A stretch of DNA of 64,000 bases from Seminavis robusta (GCA_903772945.1 CAICTM010000020.1:62001-126000); one strand, 5' to 3'; positions 25,331 to 37,668 are shown, counted from the stretch's first letter. Numbers and translations are program-made. The notes: generated by a model from the sequence alone, not told the origin.

Positions 25331-25684
25331 ACGAAAACCAGATGCTCCAAGAGAGGTACCCTTTTAAACTGGAGCACATTGCTAGATGCTCCAAAGCTAC
25401 CGTACCGTGCTGGAAAAAGGAGAGTGCATACAGATGTATACGACAGAGAAAAGAGCTACCGATTTTCGGCAATCGCGAATAGCATTCTCAACTCGTTGCT
25501 TAGCATTTCATTTCATAATAATTTAACGACATATTGTTGATTGAATCCACTGTTCTGGCTGCTAGTCGTTCCTTGGTAGGAATACGACTAACACATAAAT
25601 AGGTTGTTGCGTGGTGTGTTGATATTTGGGGAATTGTCGCTTGCTTCCAGCAAACAAACAAAGCAAACACAGTTGGTTGTGTGT

Positions 25685-26791
25685 TTAATCTGACTTTTTC
25701 TGGGGTGTTTCTTCCTTCTTTGCCCGTACAGCAAATCCGTACTTGGCAAAGAAGAATTGGCAAAAGAGGAAGAAGTAACTTCCGTACATCAGCAAAGACG
25801 CCATGTTGCTCTTGGGCTTGGACCAGCAGTTATCTCCATCCCGGATCATGGTGACAAATGCCAGGACTGAAAGAATGGTTCCTGCAAACATTTGTGTAAT
25901 TTGCAAAGCCGTGATCCACTGTTGTTTTTCGCCCAAGTCAGTGGTTGGTTGGATATTTAGTTAGTGCGGGTGTGGGTAACGTGAAATTGGACCTCAAGCA
26001 TCATTTTTGGCGGAAAAACCTACCTGAGGATTGAACCACTTGGGTTTGCTCTTAATGGCCATTAAAAAGTAATAAAAATACATGATGCTGTGTAAAACAG
26101 GTGGGAACAAGAGTGGGGTAAGATAAAAGACAACCAATGACACTTCAACAACCGCAGCAAATATTTTGTCATGGACGTACCTGTGAACTCCAAAGTTCAT
26201 GGTCCCAAAGAATAATCCGGTAGGAGCCTTGGAAACGAATGAATGCCAGCAGCAAAGTAGGACTGACATGTGATGGTACCAATGCAAAAACATGAGTTTC
26301 TTCTTGTGAATGACAATAAAGAAGGTGTCTCCAAATTCTGGGATTTTGCTCAAGACAAAGAGGCAGCACCAAAGACCCGTCGTGGAGGAACCAACCATGC
26401 TCTCAGGATCCAGACAGAGCTGTCCCCACAATCCATAGTAGTACAAGTTGTGCATCAACTGGGGCAACATACGGAGAAAGCCCAATGTGGAAAAGGAGCT
26501 CAATGCCAAGTTCCAAACGGCCAAAGTCCCACGCCAGCTCCAGGCGTCGCGAGTCGCAAAGTACTTCTGTCCAACGAAAATTCCAGCGCCATAGACGAAA
26601 CACAGAAGAAAAGGACACCAAACGTAGTTGTCGCGCATCCAAATGTAAAAGTCCTTGATATCGTAGTACTCCCAGCTCATGTAAGACTTGCCCATGGTCG
26701 GGTACAGACACGAAATCTCCTCATAGGGAGTTCCAAACACCGTTTCCCGAACGCATCGTCCCGAAGGATCTGAAGGAGTCCACTCTACCAT
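25685..26791 (-). CDS. ELO-family very-long-chain fatty acid elongase (3-ketoacyl-CoA synthase)
   Basis: Condenses malonyl-CoA with an acyl-CoA in the ER, the first step of fatty acid elongation. Three exons on the minus strand: 26181-26791, 26024-26087 (64 nt) and 25685-25918, giving 302 residues. Joins: NFGVH|S|IMYFYYFL and KPKWFNPQ|WITALQITQM, both at conserved ELO positions. Signature elements: KIPEFGDTFFIVIHKK, the HxxHH box LHWYHH, MNFGVHSIMYFYYF and the NPQWIT-Q motif. The Lys-rich C-terminus (RAKKEETPQKKSD) resembles a dilysine-type ER signal but is not exact. The frame is open upstream to 27004 without ATG, so ATG 26791 (MVEWTPSDPSG) was used. About seven TM segments. Its substrate (saturated or polyunsaturated) cannot be settled here. 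Confidence 0.92.
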
Positions 26792-27252
26792 CTTGATAGT
26801 ATTATCTTCTGCTTCTTCTTCTTCTTGGTGTTGAGTGGCTTTGGTATTATTTATATTCAACTCCGACTTTGGCAAGGCTTGTCCAAGCAGACGACGCCAA
26901 AAAAAAATGGTGAAGCGGACAAGCAGGATCGTTAGCAAAGACGTGTTCCCTCCACCGTGGTTTTCTACCGGATCAGAGAGTTTTTGTCCAGCATTGGTCG
27001 ACAAAATTAGCTCACAAAGACAAGAGTACGAAAACGGCGCACCTCTATCCGTTCATCTGGCTCTCTGCAGAGCTGTTAAAAAACCTTGACGTCACTAACA
27101 GTACGTAAAAGTACAATCTTTTCCTTCCACCACGCCAAACAATGAAGAGCTGCAAAAACGGAACCTTTCGCTGCCAGCTGGAAATCGCCCAAACCCACGT
27201 TGATACTGTTGTTTTCGGTGACTATGGATATCGATATCGAGAAATCTTAACC
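26792..27252. other. Elongase upstream region
   Basis: The reading frame of the elongase stays open here on the minus strand to 27004 but lacks an ATG and encodes an unlike, Glu-rich segment. It is probably 5' UTR or promoter. A ggtaccggtac word lies near 27270, just past the right edge. Confidence 0.4.
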
Positions 27253-28917
27253 ATGAACAGCAACGCTGGTACCGGTACGAGCGACAATGCAGGCAGCAAC
27301 AGCAGTGATAGGAAGCGCTAACGTGAGGGCGTTGAGGCATTTGTCGATGTGTTCTTGAAGAAACACGGCTGCGTGCTGCCTTCAGCCCGGATTCAGGACC
27401 TTCGCTCGGGTGTTGTTGACGCTATACATATATCCAATTGCCGCTCAGAAGCAGAGATGGAGTCAATGACAGCTGGTAAGGTCAAAGAAATGTTGGAGAC
27501 GACCGAGGAAAAGCTCAAGAAGCAGATGTACGGAAGTACGTTGGATCATTGCTAGACGACGCCGTGAAGTATGTCAATTGGGCACTTTTCAATGCATTGT
27601 CGCAAACAGGGCGAGAAATTAAAGAATTGATGGTGCGACCAGAGGCGAATCTGTTCTCCAACAAACCTGATCACCTTGTGGTTTTCGCCCATGCGGCTTC
27701 CCAATACCCATTCTGGTCGTGGAGGTCAAGAAGGACCACAAGAAAGTCTTAAAATCTCCCACGGTAAAGGGTCAAGTATATGACTACGCTGTACATCATG
27801 GTTGGGAAGTTGACGAAAGGAAAACCTACTATGGGTGTAATCACCACCTTCAACGCGTCAACGGTGGTATGGCCGAACGATGAAGACTGCAATCGAGAGG
27901 TGGAAAAGGCAAAGCGTCTACAGAAGGGCAATCTTAAAAGTCTGGCTGCTGGGCTTTCAAAGCCGAATCCTGCTGGCATGGGCTCTCCAAATGCTGATAG
28001 ACAAGGAGATACCACCCCTCAACTGGTTGAAGCCACAGACAGACAAGAAAGCACAGCTCGTACCATCAAGGAGTCCACAGATACGTATACTCCAGGTCAA
28101 CTCTTTGCAGTCTTTTGCAACGCAATTCTTGCTTCCTTGGCCGCGGGACAGGGCAAGCTGAAGCTTACCGAGGACTACATTGCAGAAGGAAAATTGGGAA
28201 AAGATTCCCTAGTCTTGAAACTGCTGGGAGGCAGAAGGAAAATTGGGAAAAGATTCCTTAGTCTTGAAACTGCTGGGAGGGGACACCGCGAAGAACATGA
28301 AGCGTGGATATCAATGGGGAAAACTTGCGATGGAAGTGTGCATCAAAGGAGAATGGAAAGTCAAAGAGAAACAAGAAGAATTTTTGATTGTTCAGCTTTT
28401 GGGAGTTGGCGGGACGTCCAGAGTCTGGCAGGCCGTCGTCATGGATGGTTCCAGCAACAGACAAGCGGCGTTCTTCTGTGCAATCAAGTACTGGATCAAA
28501 GTGTACAATAAAGAGAACCACGAGACCTTGAGTTCCATGGATGCAGAGAAGGAATCGCAAGTAGCCGCAAAAAAGGAGGTTACCTTCTATCGCCAGATCT
28601 ACAGCAACCAAGATGGCGTTGATCTCTCCGAGTATGTGGGGAAAGTCAAACTTAACTATTGCTGGTGCGTGATCCTTCCCTTCTTCAAGCCAATTCAAAA
28701 ACCACAGCGCCAGGAAGCCTTGCAGAAGATTGAACAGTTGCTCCGGAAACAGTTTTACCGGTACGACGAGACGACCAAGAAGCATGTATCCTATCAGTTC
28801 GGCGAAAGCGATCGGCGCTGGCGTCATGTAGGCCTGTGGGGTGAGAAAGTTGTGCTTTTCGACCTGGCGGATCTGGATGCAAAAGACGTGAATAGCGAGA
28901 ATGATCACTTACTTTGA
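27253..28917 (+). pseudogene. Broken nuclease-like plus kinase-like gene (Crinkler-type architecture, fossil)
   Basis: Pieces of one protein are recognisable in more than one frame, so the copy is broken, with roughly four or five interruptions. The left part suggests a restriction-endonuclease-like fold (an EVK-type strand followed by a GQVYDYA segment). The right part looks like the start of a protein kinase (a glycine-rich LLGVGGTSRVWQA loop and a CAIKYW lysine strand). This order, nuclease-like then kinase-like, is known from Crinkler-related effector families and transposon-linked relatives in eukaryotes; that assignment is inference. The C-terminal lobe of a kinase is not clearly complete. 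Similarity between fragments and intact family logic suggests moderate age. Sequencing error as a cause cannot be excluded. Confidence 0.55.
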
Positions 28918-31900
28918 CTATGTGAAAAAGCACGTAGAGGAGTTGAGAAAGCGGGTTGGTATGTAACAGAACAAGGTCGCAGATGAAGCCGGATCATCTC
29001 TCTCGAAACTTTATTCGCTTCGACTCATTCAGCGAGCCAGTATTTTGGTGGGGTTCATTTTGAAAACAAACTTTACTAGGCCAGGTATATCTTGTACAAC
29101 CCAGGTGCTACCGGTAGGGTACTTTTGGTGCTGAACTATTGTAGGAATATCGTTTGCACCTCGGACGGCAACAAATCGACCTAGTTCACATAGATTCCAT
29201 TCCGGGCAATCCCGAAGTGCTCTGCTTTGTCGTGAATCTCATCTGGAATTGAAATGACGAGAGGATCCTGAATTCAGCCGACGCAATTTAGTCAGTATAG
29301 CTCGACTCGACTGGCAGTTCCCGTGGTGGCAATTCGAGTCATCAGATCTTTGGTGTCTCAAGTTTCTGTCAGGGTGGTCTCTGTAGCAAACGCAAATGCA
29401 GTAGCAGGCAACCTCAGAGCAATCCACAGATATTTGGCTCAAGTCCACAAATTCTTGCAGAGCGCAAACATCAATGAGTACTAACATCAACATAATATTT
29501 ACTATTTAGCGAACAACATGTATGATACGAGTTGTCTCCTTGGAACCAATCAAGCGTTGGCCGATTCGGTTGTAAGGTCAGGTGGATGCCTTGCCTGGCA
29601 CCCATGGTTCTACGCAAGCGCCCTGTCTGTGGGATATGGGGCCAATTTTCTCATTTCCCTTGGCGTGGCGACGCACACATTTCTGTTCAGAGCTTCCATC
29701 GTAGAGACCCTTCATAATCCCGGTCAGCGCTGGCAGTATAACATTGGATGCCTGTCGGGAATGGAAACTATCCCACCGTTGGCCATTTTCTTCATGATAA
29801 TCGTTTTTGCTTGGTCTGGGGATGGTTCCGTTGTGTTGCTTATCTCCGTGGTGCATCCTATGCCGACGTTCGGTTGCTTTGACCAAGTTCGTATTTCGAG
29901 TTTGTATACCTTCCCATTTATCGAACTCACAATAAATATTTTCCGAAAGAAAGTTGTTCATGTTCATTGTTGTCTTCGTGGTTTGTTTTTGTGGATATGA
30001 TTTGATTTTGTGAGTATCGTACCGGTACGGACAAACGAGCTTGAGAAGAAAGCGGTTCAATCGTTTGAAAGCAGCGCACGGGATCGGGATTGTGCGAGCT
30101 ACCGTACGACTGTGATTGCGATTGGTTCATGAAGCAATCGTTTGCCGGAAAAAAAGGGGGTGTAAGTAGTACAGCGTAGATGGGGTATGGGGGGTCTACG
30201 AAGCTAGCTAGCTAGTAGTCTAGCTAGCTAGAGTAGATAGGGAGGAAGATATCTAAGGAATTTTGGGGTGGAGGGTGTGGGGGTGAAGGGGGGCAAACTT
30301 ATTGCGTCCGGGCACCAGAAAGGCTGTCCTATTGTATACAGAAAACGGTACGGTACGCACAGTGCTCCTGGGATGATCACAAAGCTTTCGGTGCATTGGA
30401 AATCTTTATCTATGGGCAGGCAGCGTTCTACGCTGTACTCCTATTCTGTGTGATCAGCCGCACTACTGGTATGGTTGGAGTGGCAGCCAAGCCGCTGGAG
30501 AATCTCCGCACATCCATCCCGAACCCCGTCCTTGCTACACGTAAATGTAAACTTTTCAGCTACTTTTCTTTAGCAACCCTCTCGAAAGGTCTGGGCTAGC
30601 TATGCTACATGTACTAGCTGCTGATAGCAGGTACCGTCAAATGAATTGAGCAGTCTAGGAAACCAAATCCATGCTCCGGCAGAGACTAACTCCATTCATA
30701 GTGAAGCACCAGTAGCAGAGCAAATGAGGGTCCACAACCTTGAAGCCAGCATGACCGGCAGGTAACTGTAGGTGGTGCCTGCTCACCCAGCATTGGCATT
30801 GGATGAGCTGGCACCAACAAGATAACAAGCACCAAGTGCTTATTCTCTTGTCTTTGTACACCAACAACAGTTGATGTACAAAGCCTTCGTTTTCCTGCAT
30901 CCCAACACCCGCCCACCCGGTGGTCAGAAGAAGCTTTTCAGTCCAGGTTCAGGTTTCAATCCTGACCTTGACTTCAGATCTCCTTCTGGGTCATGCTCAG
31001 CTCAAGCGTTGTGAGGCTCTCCCCCAGACTGAGAGATAGCCAACAACCAACCACTTGACCATGGATGATGAGCAGCAGAAGGAGAAGTCGACCGAGGGCA
31101 ATCCCGAAGGGATTGAAGCAATTACCGTACCTGTACTGTATTGCGTCTTGAAAGTTACAGTGGCGGTACCTGGTAGCTCGAAAGAGCTCTAACCTTAGTG
31201 AGCCATGCCTAATCGTACGACGTACAGGTATAAAGTCGGTTTTGGTCCATCGCTTTGAGACATCAGCGATACTATAGCAAAAACAGTACAATATCGGAAA
31301 CCTTCTGTCTCACTCTCTATTTACTGAGTTAACGGGACTCAATAATGGACCAAAATATTTAACTATCTCACAAAAAGTATAACGAAAATGAAATACACGG
31401 TTAACATAGGGTATGTGATGTTAAATCATGTGGTCAGTATGGGTAACATGCTATGAGTGAATGGTACTTGAGGTCGATTTCGTATTAATCTACTTATGGG
31501 TCAATCGGACATTGAGACAGTCATTTGCTTATAGACGGTTTTGGTCCATTTTTGGGCTGTAGCGCTGGTACACTTTCTACGTGTCTCACCCACTTCCTTT
31601 ATTAAACTCGTATGCGAATGAAACAAGAGACCCCAGCCAATTTTTAAAGACCTCCCACGAGTCCGTCAGTTTTTATGGAGTTCTTTCATTATAAAAGCTT
31701 TTTCGGTTCGGGTTCATTTCCCCTGATTATTTAATCAGTCCCGTTCTCCTTATTACGCCGAAGTGTCACGGCAGGGAATATGAAGAACCATCAGTACCGG
31801 GATTGGATAGTCGAAAATTTTCATTCTGGGGAATTCACTTGCTTCTTGCCTTCCTATTGGCTATTCGGAGGACATTAATCCATGGTCTGTGTACACAAGA

Positions 31901-32460
31901 TAATCGAAAACCTCTTGTTAAATACAAGAAGTTGTTGAAAAAGAACAAGGCAACTGTTCCTCGATGTCACGGTGCACACGGAAGCATGACTTTTTGAAGT
32001 CGAAAACAACTCATTAATTATTCTACTTAACCATCATCTTCCCTATTGGCAAAATCTAGAAATATCGGAAACTCCCCTTCTCGAACAATTGTGAGAAGTT
32101 GTTCTGACTTCTGACGATCATCCACCATCTGCCACCATAAGCTTCGCAATCAACGACCTCTTTCAATTTGCTACTGGTTTCAACGATCTCTTCCGCTTTT
32201 TAGTACAAGGGTTCAACACGCTATTCCAAAGCCAAGAAACTGCATGAGCACCCTGAACTGATGAGAGCTGCAGACAGCCACGGTGATCCACCCCTGACCA
32301 CCACGAGTAAGCAACCACTGTCCTCATAGGCAAGATAATCCGCAAGGAGGGACAACTCACCTTCAACCGTAGGCAATAAGTTAGAATAGCTTCTAAAAAA
32401 GGAAGTTGTAGATCACCCACAATTAATCAAACATTCACAACCAAAGCAGCAGCTGCCAAC
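28918..32460. other. 3.5-kb gene-poor spacer
   Basis: No family recognised. A frame at 29518-30000 (plus, 160 codons) and an overlapping one on the minus strand lack motifs. Runs of tagctagc occur near 30.2 kb. A 13-base word ggttttggtccat recurs at about 31.24 and 31.54 kb, and its inverse atggaccaaaa at about 31.34 kb, hinting at a decayed repeat or mobile element without clear ends. The last ~400 bases should include the histidine kinase promoter. Confidence 0.45.
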
Positions 32461-35126
32461 ATGACGGAACCGAGGACAGCCATGCAACATGAAGCCGCCA
32501 GCGGCGACGCCCCTGTGGATCGAGCGGTGTACCTCAAGAAAGAATTGGAAAACAGAGTTCAGACGGAACCAGCTCTTTTTGAGTTTATCCAAAGTGCTGC
32601 TTTGGATGGCTTGTGGTAAGACAGACAGATGGATAGATAGACAGACAGAGAGATGCTTGCTAGCTACGGTACCGGTAGGACGTGCCCTGTTACGCGATTG
32701 CCTTTCGTTCCTAACATTCATTGCTTGCTTGTGCGGTGCTGTAATGATACCGTAGGTACTGGGACCTTGAAAACATGGAGAACGAATGGCTGAGTCCAGA
32801 ATTCAAGGCACTCTTTGGCTACAAAGATGACGAAGTGCCCAACACGAGCGCCTGGTGGCAAGACAACATCCATCCCGAAGACAAGGATTTGGCCATTAAA
32901 AACTTTCAAGACCACGTGACCAGCGGCGTTCCCTACAGCTCGATTGTCCGGTATCGTCACAAGGATGGCTCGACCGTGTGGGTCCGGTGTCGAGGACAGG
33001 TACTGCGCAACAGTCAGGGAGTCCCCATTCGCATGCTGGGGGCTCACAATGACTTGACGCAACTCATGAAGATCCAACAAGAGCTCAAGAAAAAGGAGGA
33101 TGTTCTGGACATGCTCTGCACGACAGCTCTCGATGGATTTTGGGATTGGAACATGAAGACGGGAGAAAAGATTCTCAGTGTCCGATGGAAGAATGCTCTG
33201 GGATACGAAGAAGACGAACTCGAGAATACACTCGAAACCTGGGAGTCGCTCCTGCATCCCGATGACATGCCCAAGGCTCTGGCGGCACGGGAGAAACACA
33301 TGCAGGAGGGAGCTCCGTATTCTCAAGTGCTCCGATACAAGCGCAAGGATGGAACCATTGCGCACATGCTGGCACAGGGTGTGGCGCAAAAGGACGAACG
33401 AACGGGGGAATGGATTCGCATGTTTGGTACCCACACCGATGTGTCCTACCTCGAAGAAGCCCGCGCTGCCAAGGCCGCCAATCAGGCCAAGACCACCCTT
33501 CTGCGCACCATGAGTCACGAACTTCGCACTCCACTCAATGCCATCTTGGGCATGTCCGAGGTCCTGATGGGGACCAACCTGACTCCGGAACAACAGGAGT
33601 GCATGTCCACACTGCAGAATTCGGGAAAACACTTGCTCAGTGTCATTTCCGATGTCTTGGATTATTCCCAGTTGGAGAGTGGCAACCTAACCATCAACAA
33701 GTCCGAATTCAGCGTTCAAACATGTGTTCGAGACGTCGTCGCAGCACTAGGGTTGGAAGCGTCCAAGAAGAGTGTGGACTTGACGTTTGATTCGTCCATT
33801 GATGCTGGAGCCAAGTTTGTCGGTGATCCCGAACGAACGCGCCAAATTGCCTTTAATCTCGTAAGCAACGCCGTCAAGTTTACCAGTGAGGGTTCTGTCA
33901 ATGTATCCGTTTCGATCGAGCAAGACAAGGACGATCCACGCTTGAAGGGCGTCCGGGTAAACGTCAAGGATACAGGTTGTGGCATGTCACCCGATCAGCA
34001 AGCTGTCGTCTTTGATGGCTTTACCCAAGCGAGTGAATTGATTCAGCACCAATACGGAGGTTCGGGTCTTGGTTTGAGCATTAGTCAAAAACTCACGTCT
34101 GCCATGGGTGGCTCCGTCTCTGTCGAAAGTCAGCTTGGCAGAGGAAGCTTGTTTTCCGTGTGGCTACCGGGATTTGTTCCAGAGACAATACCGAAACGTT
34201 CTCTCGCAAAAACGACCAAAGTCATCTTGTATGACAAGAACGGAGCCCCTTTTGACGTTCTACAGGACGACTATGAACAAGGCTCAGCCACCAAGGCCAT
34301 TCGAGCTGCGGGCCTAGATGTGTACAGGATTTCAACCTTCTTTGAGCTACAGCAAACCTGTCGCCAGTCGTCCGTCGAAGCTGTGGCTGTTCCTTCCAAA
34401 GATGCTTGTTCGGACGAAATTCGGCAGTTTCTGGAGAAGAACAGCACGGCGCTACTTTTGGTCATTGGCAAGTGTCTCAAATGCAATCTACAAGAGTCAA
34501 AGTACAAGGATCGCGTGCTGACTGTCCCACACTTTCCAACCAGTGATGAGATCAAAGAAGCCATGTCGCTACATCGCAAGAAGGCCGCACCTCAATTGGA
34601 TCTTTACAACCTGGGGAATCCAGGGAGAGATTTGAGGGTGCTTCTCGCGGAGGACAACCATATCAACATCAAAGTCATGCGGAGGTTTCTTTCCAAGTTC
34701 CCCTGCAAGGTAGACGTCGCGTGCAATGGATTGGTAGCGGTTGAAATGGCAGGAAGAAACACATATGACATCATTCTTATGGATATGATCATGCCAGAGA
34801 TGGGCGGTTTGGAGGCAACACAGATGATTCGCCAGATAGACGACAAGACTCCGATTGTGGCATTGACGGCAAATGCAACTACTGATGACAGGGAAAGCTG
34901 CTTTGAGGCTGGAATGCATGACTTTTTGACCAAACCCATCAATCTGCAGACTCTTCGCAAGACATTGACGCGGATTGCTGACAGTGTCATTGAAAAAGAG
35001 CAGACCTTGGAAAAAAGAATGAAACCTTCCAAGACCAAGCTTGATCTTGGTTCTCCTGACAGCACATTCTCATTGATAACATTGGCCGATGGCGCGCAGC
35101 TCACTTATTCGACTGACGCTGCCTAA
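32461..35126 (+). CDS. Hybrid histidine kinase with two PAS domains and receiver
   Basis: Two-component sensor: autophosphorylates on His and relays to its own Asp. Exons 32461-32615 and 32756-35126 (841 residues). The short first exon ends LDGLW and joins YWDLENMENEW inside the first PAS domain (donor GTAAGA, acceptor accgtag, split Trp codon). Domains: PAS 1 ~43-155 (GYKDDE, HPEDKD, RYRHKDGSTVWVRCRG), PAS 2 ~165-280, HisKA with the H-box MSHELRTPLNA (His306), HATPase_c with Asn419 in FNLVSNAVKFT plus DTGCGMSP and GGSGLGLSIS, a linker, and a receiver ~670-795 with phospho-accepting Asp728 in ILMDMIMPEMGG and the TKP lysine. No transmembrane segment or signal peptide, so a soluble sensor. No flavin-binding LOV Cys motif (NCRFLQ) is visible, so the ligand or light cue is unknown. 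Confidence 0.94.
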
Positions 35127-35736
35127 ATCCATTCGTCAGCTGGCCCCAAGCGACTTTGTTGGTGCAACGTTGATCCCCAATTTTGGGACGAGCTTCGATA
35201 AAGTTAATCCCAAAGATTTGAATGTGGCTTCTTTAAATTATCCTTTTAGTGTGAAAGGAACTCCACTGAAATGTTTAGATCAACACCCTGGTGTGCTTCG
35301 ATGCGTAGTACATTGAAGTAGATCCCTTCGGGCTGCACCCCCACCTAGCTGCTTCCTCCCGCTAGCTTCGTTCAGTCGACCGACAGATCACAGAGTTCCC
35401 CTGTGGACGGCCCAAGGAGTCGATGGAGTGAACGCACAGAACACAATCCATTTCACTGTTTTGATGTGTTATTATAAACATAGCTAGATAGCGTTTTCGT
35501 TTCAAATGCCTACTGGCTTTGAGCGTAGAACCGTTGCGGTCCAATGCGGAATCCACGAAATCGCCCCAGTGTTGCCAGTTGAAGTTGTCCCTGTTCGTTC
35601 CTGGCACGTTCGCCTTAGTCTCTCCATCCTGAAAAAAATGAACGACTGTTGACGGATTCAGACAAGAAGCGCTTGAGGACGACCCACGAGCCGAGGCCCG
35701 TGTGATTCCCGCAGTCAAGAGTGCTCACCGACCACA
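35127..35736. other. Intergenic between convergent genes
   Basis: 3' flanks of the histidine kinase and the glycosyltransferase. A minus-strand frame (35362-35718) includes a good-looking acceptor (tttttttcag near 35.63 kb) and a preceding GTGAGC, so a 3'-UTR intron or an extra small exon of the glycosyltransferase transcript is possible. Not strong enough to call. Confidence 0.4.
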
Positions 35737-37668
35737 CTAGCCCCTTGAGAGGGTGCGACGAAAGAGTCTTTGCTTCTCCCTTGCCTTTTCAATTTCATGC
35801 ATGGCTCCCAATACGTGATTTTGCCGCTCCTTCTCTTGCAACTTCAAAAGCTTCTCTTGTACTTTCAAAAGCTTCTCTTCTGCTTCATTCTTTAGTCTTT
35901 CAAGGCGATCCGTGATCTCTTTCTTCTCTTTCTTCTTCTTCAATTCCACATGCTCTGGAATAGCGTGTTGGATAAACGGCGGTTTGCTCATGGTGTATTG
36001 CCAAGCCTTGTAGTATTGATTACCCTCTGGATCGTGAATCATCTCATCGAGGCGTCCTGCATCCTGGAGTACCTGATGCCTCCAGTACTTTAAGAACATT
36101 CGTTCCCAGCCTGCATCAAATGTATTATTCAAGAACGCAGGGCTGAAGATGTAGTCACGCATAACTTTGACCAACTCTGCCTGCGAGTACTTCCAGCTCT
36201 TCAGTTGAATGATGGGTAGATCTTTGAAGAGCTCGTCATACTCCGGGTGGGCCTGGACTATAGGAATGACACCGTTGAAAAGCAGTTCATACGTCCGGAA
36301 GCAGTCCAGCCCATTCCCGGGCGGGGATAACCCAAAGAGATATTTGGATGCTGCTGTATAGGTTTGTCGTGGACCCACGCTGATCTTCTTGTTACATGAT
36401 ATGTCATCCAAAGGCTCCATGTTGCGTTGTTTGCAGGCCATATCCCAAGGGGTGCTTCGATGCAATGCGTTGACGTGGATGCCAAACTTGACAAACAGCA
36501 GTGGCGTGGTATCTTTGGCATTTAACCACAATGTGATATTCGTCCAACGGGACTTGTCACCCCCAAATGGGTTGGCATAGTTCCGTGCCTTCATGAGGAG
36601 GTCAATGTCTGGTTGTTGCCGATATTTGTTTCCCGTTAGACCGAGTGGCATCGCGCGAAACTTGGGGTGGTTGCCCCCCGTCTCATAGTTTGGATTGATC
36701 CCATACCATGCCAGAAGCAAGGGATCTGTGCTCAGTCTTTCCGTAAAGAACTTGATTGGAGTGTCACCATCTGTCTTGGTTGTTATGAAGATGTACGGTA
36801 CAGTCAACTTGGGACGCAACTCTGTAAACCATCTCGTTATCGGGCCGCGGTAGCTATCAGCATGAATGATAACCCCGGGTTGCAAACAAGGTATCATCTC
36901 CTCTGTCAGTTCGGACGCAGCAAACTTATGAATGGACGGCGGTGTATGCCCAAGGAGCAGGACATCAGCGACATCTTGTCCATCACACGCGTTTATAACC
37001 CTGGTGTCATCTTGCTTAAGAGAAATGGCCACCGATCGAGCACAGCAAGTATCATTGCATATCTTTTCCCCTTGAAACCACGGAGATTGGCTCACGACGG
37101 TGGACTCCAGGAAGGCTGTTTTCATTACTGGATCATCTTGCGGCACTTCTTGCAGATTCAAGTCGGAAAATCGAAGGTGCCGCAGGGGCTCGTCATCTGT
37201 CTTGCTATGACTGAGCACAGCATCTCTTCCAGCTTCGGAAACGTGGTTCGCCTTGAAATGCTGTTCGAGCGAAAGGCCCGGCTTAGCTTCTTCAGAAAGG
37301 TCGTTCACCTTGAAGTGATCTTGGCGAAGAACGCTCGGCTTACTATCTTCTTGGGAACGTGGATTGATTGTATTCGTGTTAGGCGATTCAATTTCCTCTG
37401 GCTGCTGATCCATTGCAAGAGCACGAAGAAGAGGCGATATTTTGCCGTGGTTCAATGACGACAGGGATCGTCCCAAGCTCTCATCGTGCTCGAAAAGGAG
37501 TCTTTCCGTAACAGGGGCATCAAACGCAATCAAGAAGGAAAGTGCTGCCGTAACCACAATCATTGATTGGATCACTCGTCCAATCGTCGGAAGCTCTCGT
37601 CGCTGTAAATGACGCCTCAAAAGGTACTGTCGCAGCGGGTGCGTCTTTCTTGTTGCCACCGTCACCAT
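35737..37668 (-). CDS. Exostosin-like (GT47-type) glycosyltransferase, type II membrane protein
   Basis: 643 residues, single exon, starting at ATG 37668; the frame is open a little further upstream without an ATG. One signal anchor at ~32-50 (MIVVTAALSFLIAF) after a basic cytoplasmic tail gives Golgi type II topology. The luminal part has an acidic stem (~60-190) and an exostosin-like catalytic region. Its clearest signature is KYLFGLSPPGNGLDCFRTYE followed by LLFNGVIPIVQ, matching the nucleotide-sugar-binding stretch of GT47 enzymes. The C-terminus is a Lys/Glu-rich coiled coil (~585-630), unusual for the family. Likely role: building a cell-surface or matrix polysaccharide or glycoprotein glycan; sugar unknown. 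It shares a ~160-bp divergent promoter region with the LRR gene at 37831. Confidence 0.8.
   Translation of the reverse strand: MVTVATRKTHPLRQYLLRRHLQRRELPTIGRVIQSMIVVTAALSFLIAFDAPVTERLLFEHDESLGRSLSSLNHGKISPLLRALAMDQQPEEIESPNTNTINPRSQEDSKPSVLRQDHFKVNDLSEEAKPGLSLEQHFKANHVSEAGRDAVLSHSKTDDEPLRHLRFSDLNLQEVPQDDPVMKTAFLESTVVSQSPWFQGEKICNDTCCARSVAISLKQDDTRVINACDGQDVADVLLLGHTPPSIHKFAASELTEEMIPCLQPGVIIHADSYRGPITRWFTELRPKLTVPYIFITTKTDGDTPIKFFTERLSTDPLLLAWYGINPNYETGGNHPKFRAMPLGLTGNKYRQQPDIDLLMKARNYANPFGGDKSRWTNITLWLNAKDTTPLLFVKFGIHVNALHRSTPWDMACKQRNMEPLDDISCNKKISVGPRQTYTAASKYLFGLSPPGNGLDCFRTYELLFNGVIPIVQAHPEYDELFKDLPIIQLKSWKYSQAELVKVMRDYIFSPAFLNNTFDAGWERMFLKYWRHQVLQDAGRLDEMIHDPEGNQYYKAWQYTMSKPPFIQHAIPEHVELKKKKEKKEITDRLERLKNEAEEKLLKVQEKLLKLQEKERQNHVLGAMHEIEKAREKQRLFRRTLSRG

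Noticed and set aside
29518-30000. 160-codon plus-strand frame with hydrophobic stretches
   Set aside because: No homology-like motif, an equally long frame on the opposite strand, and no gene-like surroundings.
31218-31560. Possible small mobile element bounded by ggttttggtccat words
   Set aside because: One inverted and two direct copies of a 11-13-base word, with no target-site duplication or defined ends.
32718-33632. 304-codon minus-strand frame opposite the histidine kinase
   Set aside because: Shadow of the PAS/HisKA coding strand; no motif and it crosses the kinase intron boundary.
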